Assembly: GCA_014860005.1 (NCBI GenBank)
Contig: JACZKP010000208.1
Location: 1-38,984, forward strand
Direction of reading: 5' to 3'
DNA length: 38,984 nt
From: Verrucomicrobiota bacterium
GTDB lineage: Bacteria; Verrucomicrobiota; Verrucomicrobiae; Limisphaerales; UBA11358
The position numbers were made by a program, and so were the translations under genes. Under the pieces are notes generated by a model. It was given only the letters and a program-made list of their open reading frames with translations, ran no database searches and was not told the origin of the DNA. Shown here piece by piece: positions 9,162 to 16,602 of the stretch. Numbering within the stretch: the first letter of the stretch is position 1; every line of letters begins with the position of its first letter.

Positions 9162-9236
9162 GGCGAGACGGGCGGGGAGGCGTTGCAGCCTTGGGCTGAG
9201 TGACGAAATCCAGTTGGGATTTTGGGAAGCGTGGTT

Positions 9237-11189
9237 TCACAATTCTCCTTTGAAGGCTTTGTCCAAAATGGCAGGGAGCAAGGCGGCCAACTCGGCGGCG
9301 GTCTCGGCTTGCAGGCGCTTCAGCGCGTCCACCTCCGCCTGCAACGCGTCCAGCTCGGCCACAATCCGGCGCTGCTCGGGGAGCGGTGGGACAACAATGT
9401 GTGAGCCAAGCAATTTATCCGTCTGAAATTTTCTCGTGTCGTGTGTTGATTTTTCAACAAGCTCCAGCATCCGTGAATTCGTAGCCCAGAACAGGGCGCA
9501 AAGAAATTCTGGCAGAATCTCCTTCTTTGGAACGAGCGCCTTCATGTCCTGATTGATTGTCGTCGGGGCCCGCAGTACCGCCGAGGGAAATGTGTGGGCG
9601 AGAATCATTCCACGAACCACTACAAGCACCGCACCCGGTTCAATTAACTTTGCCGCCGATTCCTGCGTTGCGCGTTCTGAAATGTGGTCAATGGCGTCGC
9701 TCAGTTCGCGACGTTTCATATCCTTGGGGCTAATCCACGGAATTTTTCCCTCCCAATAGAATGGGTCAGATTTTGATGGTGTCCCGCCGCCACGGATCGT
9801 CACGAGGTCTGCGAGTTGCCGAACCGGATAAGTTGCAGTCGCACGGTCGAAAAGCACGGATGCTCCGCGCGCCCAAAGCGCCTCGGCTTCTTCGGCGGCT
9901 TGGTGGCGGAGGGTGGGCAAGCGGACGATGGTGTGGAGGTTGAATTCCTTGAGCAGTTCTTCCTTGATGCGCGCGCACACGCCATCGCCAAACAACGTGC
10001 CATTTGGCACGACGACAGCGGCGCGGGCAAAACGAACCTCCTCTCCCGGCCTGCGGCCACCCTCTCCTCCATTCGGAATGGAGGAGAGGGACGGGGAGAG
10101 GAGGCGCGTCGTCCGTCGCAATTTCCGCATGATCAATTGCAGAAAGAGCAGCGCGGTTTCTGCGGTTTGTTTGTCTTCAGGAAAATTGCCTTGAACACCT
10201 TTCTCCTCCTCACCGCCAAAGGGCGGGTTGGTGAGGATCACGTCCACGCGGTCGCGTTCGCCGATCTCGGTGAGCTTGAAGCGGAGGGCATTGCCGGGAT
10301 CAATCTGCGGCGCGTCGAGTCCGTGCAGGAGCAGGTTCATCTGGGCGAGCAGGAACGGCAGCGGTTTCGCCTCGCAACCGAGGAGGGACTTGTCTTGCAA
10401 GGTGCGCCGGTCTGCGACCGTTTTGACCTGCTTGGACAAATGGTTGAACGCTTCGACGAGAAAGCCTCCCGTGCCGCACGCGGGATCGAGCACGGTTTCG
10501 CCGAGGCGCGGGCTCATGACCTCGACCATGCAGCGCACGACGGCGCGCGGGGTGTAGAACTCGCCAGAATCGCCCGCCGCGTCGCGCATCTCGCGGAGCA
10601 TGGATTCGTAGAGCGATCCAAGCGTGTGCAACTCGCCGCTGGAGGTGAAATGGATGCCGCCGATCTTGTTGATGACGTCGCGCAACAGGTAGCCGCTCTT
10701 CATGCGGTTGTCCACGCCGCCAAAAACCGTGGCGATGACTTCGCGTTTGTCGTCACCATTGGAGTTGGTGAGTTTGCGCAGGTAGGCAAACAGACCCGCG
10801 CCGCGCTTGCCGTCGGGCCGGGTGCATTCCTCCTGATTGATGAAGGTGAGCAATTCGTCGCCGGTGATGCCATCGGATTTGGCGGCCCAATCGCGCCAGC
10901 GATACGGCGCTTCGATGGCGGGCTTGAAACCCCTTCCCTCTCCGCCTCGACCGGGGAGAGGGCCAGGGTGAGGTGTCGATTTTCTGGGTGCAACGAGCTT
11001 CCATTCCTGCTCGCGCTGAAGTTCCAGGTCATCGAGGAATTTCAGGAACATGATCCAGGTGAGCATCGGCAGGCGGTCAAGGTCGCCATTAAGCCCCTTG
11101 TCCTTGCGCATGATGTCGCGCGCGGATTTGAGGAGCGCCCCGAGGGATTGGGCGGTGGTGGGCGCTAACGTTGGAGGTCGGAGACTCAT
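9237..11189 (-). CDS. hsdM: Type I restriction-modification HsdM-HsdS fusion
   Basis: This 650-residue protein joins an N6-adenine methyltransferase to half a specificity subunit. The HsdM N-terminal domain covers about 10-200. SAM motif I is DPACGTGG (235-242) and the catalytic motif is NPPF (321-324). After NLHTIVRLP (about 417-425), where HsdM normally continues for 80-150 residues, the chain switches to HsdS. A single target-recognition domain covers about 455-605 (DLVTIRGGGTPSK to PPLPEQRRIV), then a conserved helix and the usual C-terminal LLPAILDKAFKGEL. Normal HsdS has two recognition domains, so this one would have to act as a dimer and read a symmetric site. Two palindromic repeats are inserted in frame (about residues 70-88 and 362-384). 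The ATG overlaps the NACHT stop codon by 4 bases. The TRD-coding DNA is A+T-rich relative to its flanks. Confidence 0.9.
   Translation of the reverse strand: MSLRPPTLAPTTAQSLGALLKSARDIMRKDKGLNGDLDRLPMLTWIMFLKFLDDLELQREQEWKLVAPRKSTPHPGPLPGRGGEGRGFKPAIEAPYRWRDWAAKSDGITGDELLTFINQEECTRPDGKRGAGLFAYLRKLTNSNGDDKREVIATVFGGVDNRMKSGYLLRDVINKIGGIHFTSSGELHTLGSLYESMLREMRDAAGDSGEFYTPRAVVRCMVEVMSPRLGETVLDPACGTGGFLVEAFNHLSKQVKTVADRRTLQDKSLLGCEAKPLPFLLAQMNLLLHGLDAPQIDPGNALRFKLTEIGERDRVDVILTNPPFGGEEEKGVQGNFPEDKQTAETALLFLQLIMRKLRRTTRLLSPSLSSIPNGGEGGRRPGEEVRFARAAVVVPNGTLFGDGVCARIKEELLKEFNLHTIVRLPTLRHQAAEEAEALWARGASVLFDRATATYPVRQLADLVTIRGGGTPSKSDPFYWEGKIPWISPKDMKRRELSDAIDHISERATQESAAKLIEPGAVLVVVRGMILAHTFPSAVLRAPTTINQDMKALVPKKEILPEFLCALFWATNSRMLELVEKSTHDTRKFQTDKLLGSHIVVPPLPEQRRIVAELDALQAEVDALKRLQAETAAELAALLPAILDKAFKGEL
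10038..10106. repeat. Palindromic insert inside hsdMS with perfect 14-bp hairpin
   Basis: The core at 10060-10090 is a perfect 14-bp stem (CCCTCTCCTCCATT) around a CGG loop. Outer arms of the CCTCTCCC/GGGGAGAGG type surround it. It is read in frame as LLSPSLSSIPNGGEGG, a low-complexity stretch lying between the methyltransferase helix LIMRKLRR and the strand AAVVVPNG, where family members normally have a short loop. Confidence 0.8.
10935..10978. repeat. 45-base palindromic repeat in frame in hsdMS (copy 1)
   Basis: This is nearly identical to 17190-17234 but in inverted orientation. The core CCCTCTCC-GCCTCGACC-GGGGAGAGGG is a stem-loop. In hsdMS it encodes HPGPLPGRGGEGRG, a peptide signature of dispersed bacterial repeats that keep the reading frame open. 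Confidence 0.85.
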
Positions 11190-13531
11190 GTGCGTGGTAA
11201 CTTTGGTGAGAATTGCAGCATGTATTCATTCAATTGAAGCTTCGGAGTTAATGGAGCCAATCGGGCAAGCTGAATAATGGCGTCGTAATTGCGTGTGGCC
11301 ATGTCCCGTTCCAAGCTGACAAAGGTAAGAAGCTGCCCAATATCGCGCTTAATCGCTGCGTAAAATTCCAGAGCCTTTTTCCACCAAGGATCGGGCAGGC
11401 AACCAGCAACCCAATCGACCGGATTGTAGTGTGACAACCAGTTTGCTGCCAAAAATTCTTGGTAAGTCAGATGCCCAAACGAGAATCCGCCGTAGGGCTC
11501 CAATTCGATGAGACCACGTCGCAGGCAATTTCCAACGATTGCAACTGGTTCGTGTTCGAGACCTATTGAAGTCATGCTTTGCGCCAAGTCAACCGCCGCA
11601 CTATACGAGAAATTACGTGCCTTCTCTTTGTGAGTTTCAAACGCGAGCCGAATTAGAAAATGCCAGTACCGCGCCCGCATCTCCTCGGGCATTTGTGGAA
11701 TCCCCTTGGCCAACTCCCATCTCCCCAGCAGAAGTTCGAACCGTTTTTGATAGAGCCCGACTTCAGTTGCGGGTAACTCTGCCTGTGCATCAACCAAAGA
11801 GCAAAGCTGCGTAAGGACCATCGGTGTTCGCGCTATCTCCTTCATGCTTGGGGAGCTTTCGAGCCAATTCTGCAACTTAACTCGATTGCTGGGGGCAGTG
11901 CGAAACCATTTCTCGATAAACGAAATTGTCTGCGAGTCGTTAAAGGGTGCGAGCCGCACGAACACAGCATTTGGCCAATCGCCGTAATCATGGTACTCCC
12001 GACTACTGACTACGATGCGCGAGCGCTTCGACTTTTGGCAGAATTTCTGGAGAACCAGAAAAAGTTTGGTCGCGTTGGGTCCGACTTCATCGAGGCCGTC
12101 TAAAAACAAACGGTAGCGGCCAGCCCGAATTTCCCTTTCGAGCTGCTTGTTGGCGATTTTGAGCCCCAGCCTTCGCAATTGCATTCTACATTCAATCAGC
12201 AAGTGTCCTCGCGACGCGTCTTTTATCCGGTTGAGTTGGATGAAAATAGGGAGCACTTTCTGACCCCAATGAGCCTGCTCGATCGCCAGTCGTCTTAAAA
12301 GTGTCGTCTTGCCGGCGCCAGGAGGACCGAATACGACAATGGGATCTTCAATCGCAGAGAGTACGGTCCCTGGCAACTGCCAAGATGGGTCAACGGAGCC
12401 ACGTGCAAAAGCTTGGGGAATCTGTGGCCAGTTGTCCTGAATAGTGGGATTCTGGGTAAGGTGGCGTATACCGGCGCCAAGTTCTAGCCCCTTCCTGACA
12501 ATTCGAGCTATGGTTTTGGGCGATGCAGTAGGTTCGCGAAGACGATCAAATGTCTTGCGGAATACCTGGATGCGTCGGTTCAGATTCCGGCACATCGGGC
12601 GCACGTCAACCAACTTGACAACAAATTTCTCAAAGTCTGCGATCTGATTTTTTAAAAACATGACAGCTTTTCTGTCCCGCCGTTTGGTAGCCGCCGAGAG
12701 AGCGCGAGCAATCTCTTTCTTCCTGTTCTCTAGAAACTGCACTTCACAGGCCGGATTGAGAGGTTTGATCGCATCATCATCGGCCCAAAATGGAATCTCG
12801 CGGAGGTCATCTAGATCCGCGGGCGTGCAGAAGATATCGCTGGATTTCAGCTTAGGAATTCGATCAGCCATTAGTGCCGAACCAAGCGTAAGCATTGGAG
12901 CGAAAGCAACGTCGATGTATATCTCCCGAATCCGAAGCTCGCGAGATAGGTCGAAAGCACGGGATTCGGGGACGGAATCAAGCATCTCTATTAACTGAGC
13001 GCTGTACCTTCCTGAAGCCAGTTGTTCAAACCACTTGGGAAGGTAGCGTTTAATTAGGCCAGCGAGAATAGGACCATCGACAATGGTAATCTCGCGGCGT
13101 TCGTGTTCCATGATGTCATGAAACGCAGACTCCAACGCCGAGCGGTTAATTTGATACGGTGTGATAAAAATGCATCGATGCGCCTTGCCCTCTGTTTGAA
13201 GCAGCGGATCAATTCCGGGTTCAGTGAATACTTGGCGCAGTTGTGTCAGTAACTGCGTTAGCGAATTGGAGCTCGCTTGCTTGCCGGTGAATTCAGTGCG
13301 CTTTATTTGGATCGCATATACCTTCGGCCTTCCAAACTCCCATTTGATGGCAATTAAATCCCTCCCTTTTTCGTTCGGGCCGGACACATCGCGCACATAC
13401 TCGAAATCCATCGCGCGGAGGAGCGGCTCAATTATCGAAGCTTGAAGCATGCGCTCGTCCAAACTGGCTAGCGCGTGAAGAATGTTCACTTCAACATTCT
13501 TTTCAACCGGAGGTAATTCATTTGAAGTCAT
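11186..13531 (-). CDS. Mrr-like nuclease fused to a NACHT (STAND) NTPase
   Basis: This 781-residue protein begins with a PD-(D/E)XK-type nuclease fold (about 30-170): GRDLIAI supplies the Asp (about 58) and YAIQIKR has Gln in place of the usual Glu (QxK, about 75-77), as in several Mrr-like enzymes. A helical linker follows. The NACHT P-loop NTPase has Walker A GPPGAGKTT (402-410) and Walker B LFLDGLDEV (475-483), then SSREY and a winged-helix region with FGHLTYQEFLAANWL near 690. No long C-terminal repeat array follows, unlike Avs proteins, so this is closer to short bacterial NACHT defence proteins. The ATG at 13531 overlaps the herA stop codon by 4 bases; an earlier ATG at 13549 is less likely. 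Expected role: phage sensing by the STAND module leading to DNA cleavage. What it senses is unknown. Confidence 0.87.
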   Translation of the reverse strand: MTSNELPPVEKNVEVNILHALASLDERMLQASIIEPLLRAMDFEYVRDVSGPNEKGRDLIAIKWEFGRPKVYAIQIKRTEFTGKQASSNSLTQLLTQLRQVFTEPGIDPLLQTEGKAHRCIFITPYQINRSALESAFHDIMEHERREITIVDGPILAGLIKRYLPKWFEQLASGRYSAQLIEMLDSVPESRAFDLSRELRIREIYIDVAFAPMLTLGSALMADRIPKLKSSDIFCTPADLDDLREIPFWADDDAIKPLNPACEVQFLENRKKEIARALSAATKRRDRKAVMFLKNQIADFEKFVVKLVDVRPMCRNLNRRIQVFRKTFDRLREPTASPKTIARIVRKGLELGAGIRHLTQNPTIQDNWPQIPQAFARGSVDPSWQLPGTVLSAIEDPIVVFGPPGAGKTTLLRRLAIEQAHWGQKVLPIFIQLNRIKDASRGHLLIECRMQLRRLGLKIANKQLEREIRAGRYRLFLDGLDEVGPNATKLFLVLQKFCQKSKRSRIVVSSREYHDYGDWPNAVFVRLAPFNDSQTISFIEKWFRTAPSNRVKLQNWLESSPSMKEIARTPMVLTQLCSLVDAQAELPATEVGLYQKRFELLLGRWELAKGIPQMPEEMRARYWHFLIRLAFETHKEKARNFSYSAAVDLAQSMTSIGLEHEPVAIVGNCLRRGLIELEPYGGFSFGHLTYQEFLAANWLSHYNPVDWVAGCLPDPWWKKALEFYAAIKRDIGQLLTFVSLERDMATRNYDAIIQLARLAPLTPKLQLNEYMLQFSPKLPRT

Positions 13532-15240
13532 CGCTGTTGGTATCGCCACCGTCCTGCAACAACCTTGAGTTTTTCAGGAGTCATCGCAGCATTTTGCCAG
13601 CCCTTGTCGAAATCAATGTCGTGTGAACGAGGAAGCTGGTCGTCGGTAAGCGACCTTACGCAAATGCGAGATGGAAGCATGGCAGCTTGGCCCACAAAAA
13701 GAGCCTCTTGCCGCCGTAACCCTGACAACATTTTCGTCAGTCCTGCCATTGAGTCAGGCAAGATGGAGCGCACATGCTCTCTGTCGGCATCATTGGTGAT
13801 TCGTAGGACAATCCAACTGTTGCATTGCGACAGCACAGTTGCTTCGACTTCACTTGGGCGTTGGGAAACAAGAAATAAACCCAGTCCATACTTGCGCCCC
13901 TCTTTTGCGATTCTCCGGACGGCTTCTTGCGCCGCTTCATACTGCGCTTCGCCGCGATTGGGAACATACCGATGGGCTTCCTCGCAAACAAGCAGCAGTG
14001 GGTCATTCTCTCGTTCAGCCGTCGTCTGCCATATCTTCAAGTTGAATAGCGTGCGAGCAATTACCGCGCTGCAAATTCCAGCGACTTCATTGGGCACGCC
14101 AGAGAGATCAATAATTCGCACTGGCTTTCCTTCGCCGACAAATTGTGACAGCACGGGCGCAAAATCGTCTGACGCGTTGTCCCAGGGCGCAAGCATGAAA
14201 TTCATGCGTGTGTCACGCTGGAGCGCTTCGAGCTTATTGATCACAGAGTTGAACGGCTCTTGTTCCTTCTTGTCTTTGCCGGGTGGCCGTTGTGCGTTCA
14301 CCTCGTCTTTCAATTTCTCGATTGAGTATGGCGTCGGTGAATCAACCGTGATTTTCGCTGGATCAATCTGCACTGTGCCGGCCGCTGAGACGCGAGCATT
14401 GAGAAGCGCTAGCTTAACGATGTTCGACTGTGATGTTGCAACGAACTCCGTCTTGCCAATCACGAGCGAAAGAGTTTCCTGAAAATTTAACAGCCAATAA
14501 GGAAGCCGGAGGGTGCCTTCATCCGTTGAGAGGCGTGAATGACTATCCTTGAATGCGGTAGCATACTCATTGTGCGGATCAAGGATTACGATCCTTGGCT
14601 TCCATGTTGGAAGATTGTTTTCAATCCCTCGCTCCAAAAGACTGTGGATCACTGCGGCAACTGTGCCTGATTTCCCAGCGCCGGTAGAACCAAGGATTGC
14701 CGTGTGCTTGCCCAGCAACTCATTCAAGTCAGCGTAGCAGGGTGTTCCACCTGATCCGACATGCTCACCGAGGCAGACGACCGCTCCTTTTTTCTGTCCG
14801 TAGATATAGCGGAGTTCAGACTTGGGTGTGAGATAAACTGTCTGTTGTGGCAAGGGATAAGTCGCTACGCCTCGGTCAAACTTCAACGCCCACTTCGGCG
14901 GAGTTGCCGTCGAGTCCCAAATCCATTCTCCTTCGCCAAACAGATCTGCTTCCACGACCCGTTCATCACCGGAAGTCTGTGAAGTGATCCCACGTTCAGA
15001 TTCGTATTCCGCCTTCATGCGGAGACGCCCCACAAACGCGTAAATCAGACGGCGACCGAAGTGGATTTTGACGATCGAACCAAACTGGCCAATCGGATAA
15101 GTCTCCCCTGCATAAACGCGCGAAAGTTCTGACAGTTTCGGCTCTAACTCTGCGACGATATGCGAGCCATCAACTTCGATTATCTTCCCAATCGCAAGAT
15201 TGTCGATGGTGTCATTCGGATTGCGTGCTTCGGTGCTCAT
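13528..15240 (-). CDS. herA: HerA-type hexameric ATPase of a SIR2-HerA defence pair
   Basis: This 570-residue protein has a HAS-barrel (about 10-110) followed by a RecA-like motor: Walker A GSTGAGKS (184-191), Walker B LLLVCEEAHRYV (415-426) and the SQRPSE motif (459-464). HerA family proteins are hexameric DNA translocases. In SIR2-HerA anti-phage systems (also called Nezha) the HerA hexamer binds SIR2 and controls its NADase and nuclease activity. The ATG overlaps the SIR2 stop codon by 4 bases, which fits the known gene order and stoichiometric complex. Length is close to the 550-600 residues usual for the defence version. All core motifs look intact. Confidence 0.92.
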   Translation of the reverse strand: MSTEARNPNDTIDNLAIGKIIEVDGSHIVAELEPKLSELSRVYAGETYPIGQFGSIVKIHFGRRLIYAFVGRLRMKAEYESERGITSQTSGDERVVEADLFGEGEWIWDSTATPPKWALKFDRGVATYPLPQQTVYLTPKSELRYIYGQKKGAVVCLGEHVGSGGTPCYADLNELLGKHTAILGSTGAGKSGTVAAVIHSLLERGIENNLPTWKPRIVILDPHNEYATAFKDSHSRLSTDEGTLRLPYWLLNFQETLSLVIGKTEFVATSQSNIVKLALLNARVSAAGTVQIDPAKITVDSPTPYSIEKLKDEVNAQRPPGKDKKEQEPFNSVINKLEALQRDTRMNFMLAPWDNASDDFAPVLSQFVGEGKPVRIIDLSGVPNEVAGICSAVIARTLFNLKIWQTTAERENDPLLLVCEEAHRYVPNRGEAQYEAAQEAVRRIAKEGRKYGLGLFLVSQRPSEVEATVLSQCNSWIVLRITNDADREHVRSILPDSMAGLTKMLSGLRRQEALFVGQAAMLPSRICVRSLTDDQLPRSHDIDFDKGWQNAAMTPEKLKVVAGRWRYQQR

Positions 15241-16385
15241 CGCTCACCTCCGAGCAATCGAGTAATGTTTTCAAATGTCCACCATGGTAAATCTGCGGAG
15301 GAAGGTTCGACTATGTCACCATGCCAAAAGCCGCGTCGCCCGTAAATTAGCACTTGCTCACGGACTGCGGCATCCTCGTGCCATGCCTTGAGCGTGCCGT
15401 CGAGGTTCGTGTCGGAGGAGAATGCGACGATGGTCAGGCGTCCCGTTGACTCGCGCAGCGCTCGGTCGAGTTCAATGTTGATATGGGAATCTCCGAACCT
15501 ATAGCCGCAAACAGCTACGACGCGTTGCGAGCCGTCTGTTGGACGGAGAACTTCGCGCGCCTGATCTGCGAGTTGGGCGTAAGGGTCTCTTTGCGTCTCC
15601 CGATATTTGGTTGAAGCCGGCCAGATTACAATTCGCCTGTTGCTCACCGCCGTGCCGCTGATGGCTTTCGGCACGCGGCGCGGCAGCGGGTCATCTGGAA
15701 ACTCTGACCAGTTGATGGAGCCATGCAATTTCAAGACTCGCGCCATCAAGCCATCTCGGGAGAAGGTTTCCGCATTCCACCAACCGGTCACGCCACCATC
15801 GATCCCGTCAGCAAACGGCACTTTCTCCAAGGCCAAAGCATCTTCAACGAGCGTGTCGTAGTTGAGCACAAGATAATCGACGCGTTGGTTGCCGACTGAT
15901 TTTCCTGGCCGAAGGGGACGGTGGACTGCCTTGACGAACTTCCAATGCGTTTCAATTGAGACGGGTTGATCGATCACTTCGGCAATTGCACGTTTGATCT
16001 GTTCCGCGGCTTCCCGCAACAAGTCTGAATTGTAAGGCTTAGCGGCTAACTCAATTTCCTTCTTGGTCGCGCCACGAAGTGTGCGGCGCTCTGCGATGGC
16101 GAGCAAATCAACCAGTTCGCTCAGATAGTCTTCGATGTTTGGGTCTTTCGCTCCAGCAAAGTGCGCCTGAATCGCTGTCAGAATTTCCTTGGTGCTGGCG
16201 TCGAGCGCAGTGCTTGCAAGTGCTTTGCTCGTCAGTTCAGCCGTGAGCGGCAGACCCGCGCACTTGCTGCATCCTGCGCCCAGCAGGAATGCGCGTCCGC
16301 TTTGCGTCATTTGCTCTTCAAGCTTCGTGACAGCATCACTGAATGGTTTCGCTTTAAGTGAAGATAGGTCGTCAGGCGTTGGCAT
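15237..16385 (-). CDS. SIR2-family NADase effector of a SIR2-HerA defence pair
   Basis: This 382-residue protein has the SIR2 NAD-binding motifs GAGCSKCAGLP (36-46) and LNYDTLVE (174-181), and the catalytic His in LKLHGSINW (H221). The C-terminal part has the Rossmann element VVAVCGYRFGDSHIN, which is common in SIR2-like effectors. It is not a deacetylase of CobB type: the zinc-binding cysteine pairs are missing. In paired systems SIR2 depletes NAD+ on infection and so aborts it. The start is well supported by AAGGAG seven bases before the ATG. It lies 25 bases after the hsdR remnant and overlaps herA by 4 bases. A+T content is higher than in hsdR. Confidence 0.92.
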   Translation of the reverse strand: MPTPDDLSSLKAKPFSDAVTKLEEQMTQSGRAFLLGAGCSKCAGLPLTAELTSKALASTALDASTKEILTAIQAHFAGAKDPNIEDYLSELVDLLAIAERRTLRGATKKEIELAAKPYNSDLLREAAEQIKRAIAEVIDQPVSIETHWKFVKAVHRPLRPGKSVGNQRVDYLVLNYDTLVEDALALEKVPFADGIDGGVTGWWNAETFSRDGLMARVLKLHGSINWSEFPDDPLPRRVPKAISGTAVSNRRIVIWPASTKYRETQRDPYAQLADQAREVLRPTDGSQRVVAVCGYRFGDSHINIELDRALRESTGRLTIVAFSSDTNLDGTLKAWHEDAAVREQVLIYGRRGFWHGDIVEPSSADLPWWTFENITRLLGGER

Positions 16386-16410
16386 GTTGTTTCTCCTTTG
16401 GCTTGGTCAA

Positions 16411-16602
16411 TCACGCCGCATACAGCAGCGATTGGAGTTGGTTGACGGCATTGCGGAGTTGGTCTGAGCCGCCGAATTTGCCGACGATTTCATTGACGTT
16501 GCCGCGTTGTGAAATGGGCGGGACTTTCAGCACGTCGGGCAGCGCCGGGGGAAAGGCTGAAGGCTGAAGGCTAAATGCTGAAAGGTGCAGAAGCGGGTTC
16601 AT
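16411..16602 (-). pseudogene. Remnant of a second hsdR 3' end
   Basis: This 63-codon frame starts ATGA on the hsdR stop codon. Its last 43 residues (LPDVLKVPPISQRGNV... to LQSLLYAA) repeat the last residues of HsdR just upstream (LPDILKVPPISQHGTV... to LQTLLYAK). The DNA of the two ends is clearly related but well diverged, so this is not a recent tandem duplication. It looks like the tail of another hsdR allele left by recombination. The first 20 residues come from a GGCTGAA-type repeat (plus strand 16554-16583). It could still be translated by coupling to hsdR, but no function can be assigned. Confidence 0.85.

Larger units (their letters stand above)
8842..9236. other. Convergent intergenic region packed with repeats
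   Basis: This 395-base gap lies between the convergent permease and hsdMS genes. It contains no gene, but three repeat units at 8889-8954, 8968-9064 and 9124-9161. No classical T-tract terminator is visible, so the stem-loops may stop both transcripts. Confidence 0.6.

Noticed and set aside
9816..11168. A 450-codon open frame on the plus strand opposite hsdMS
   Set aside because: It is the antisense of a gene with complete methyltransferase motifs, and its product has no domain. High G+C creates such long shadow frames.
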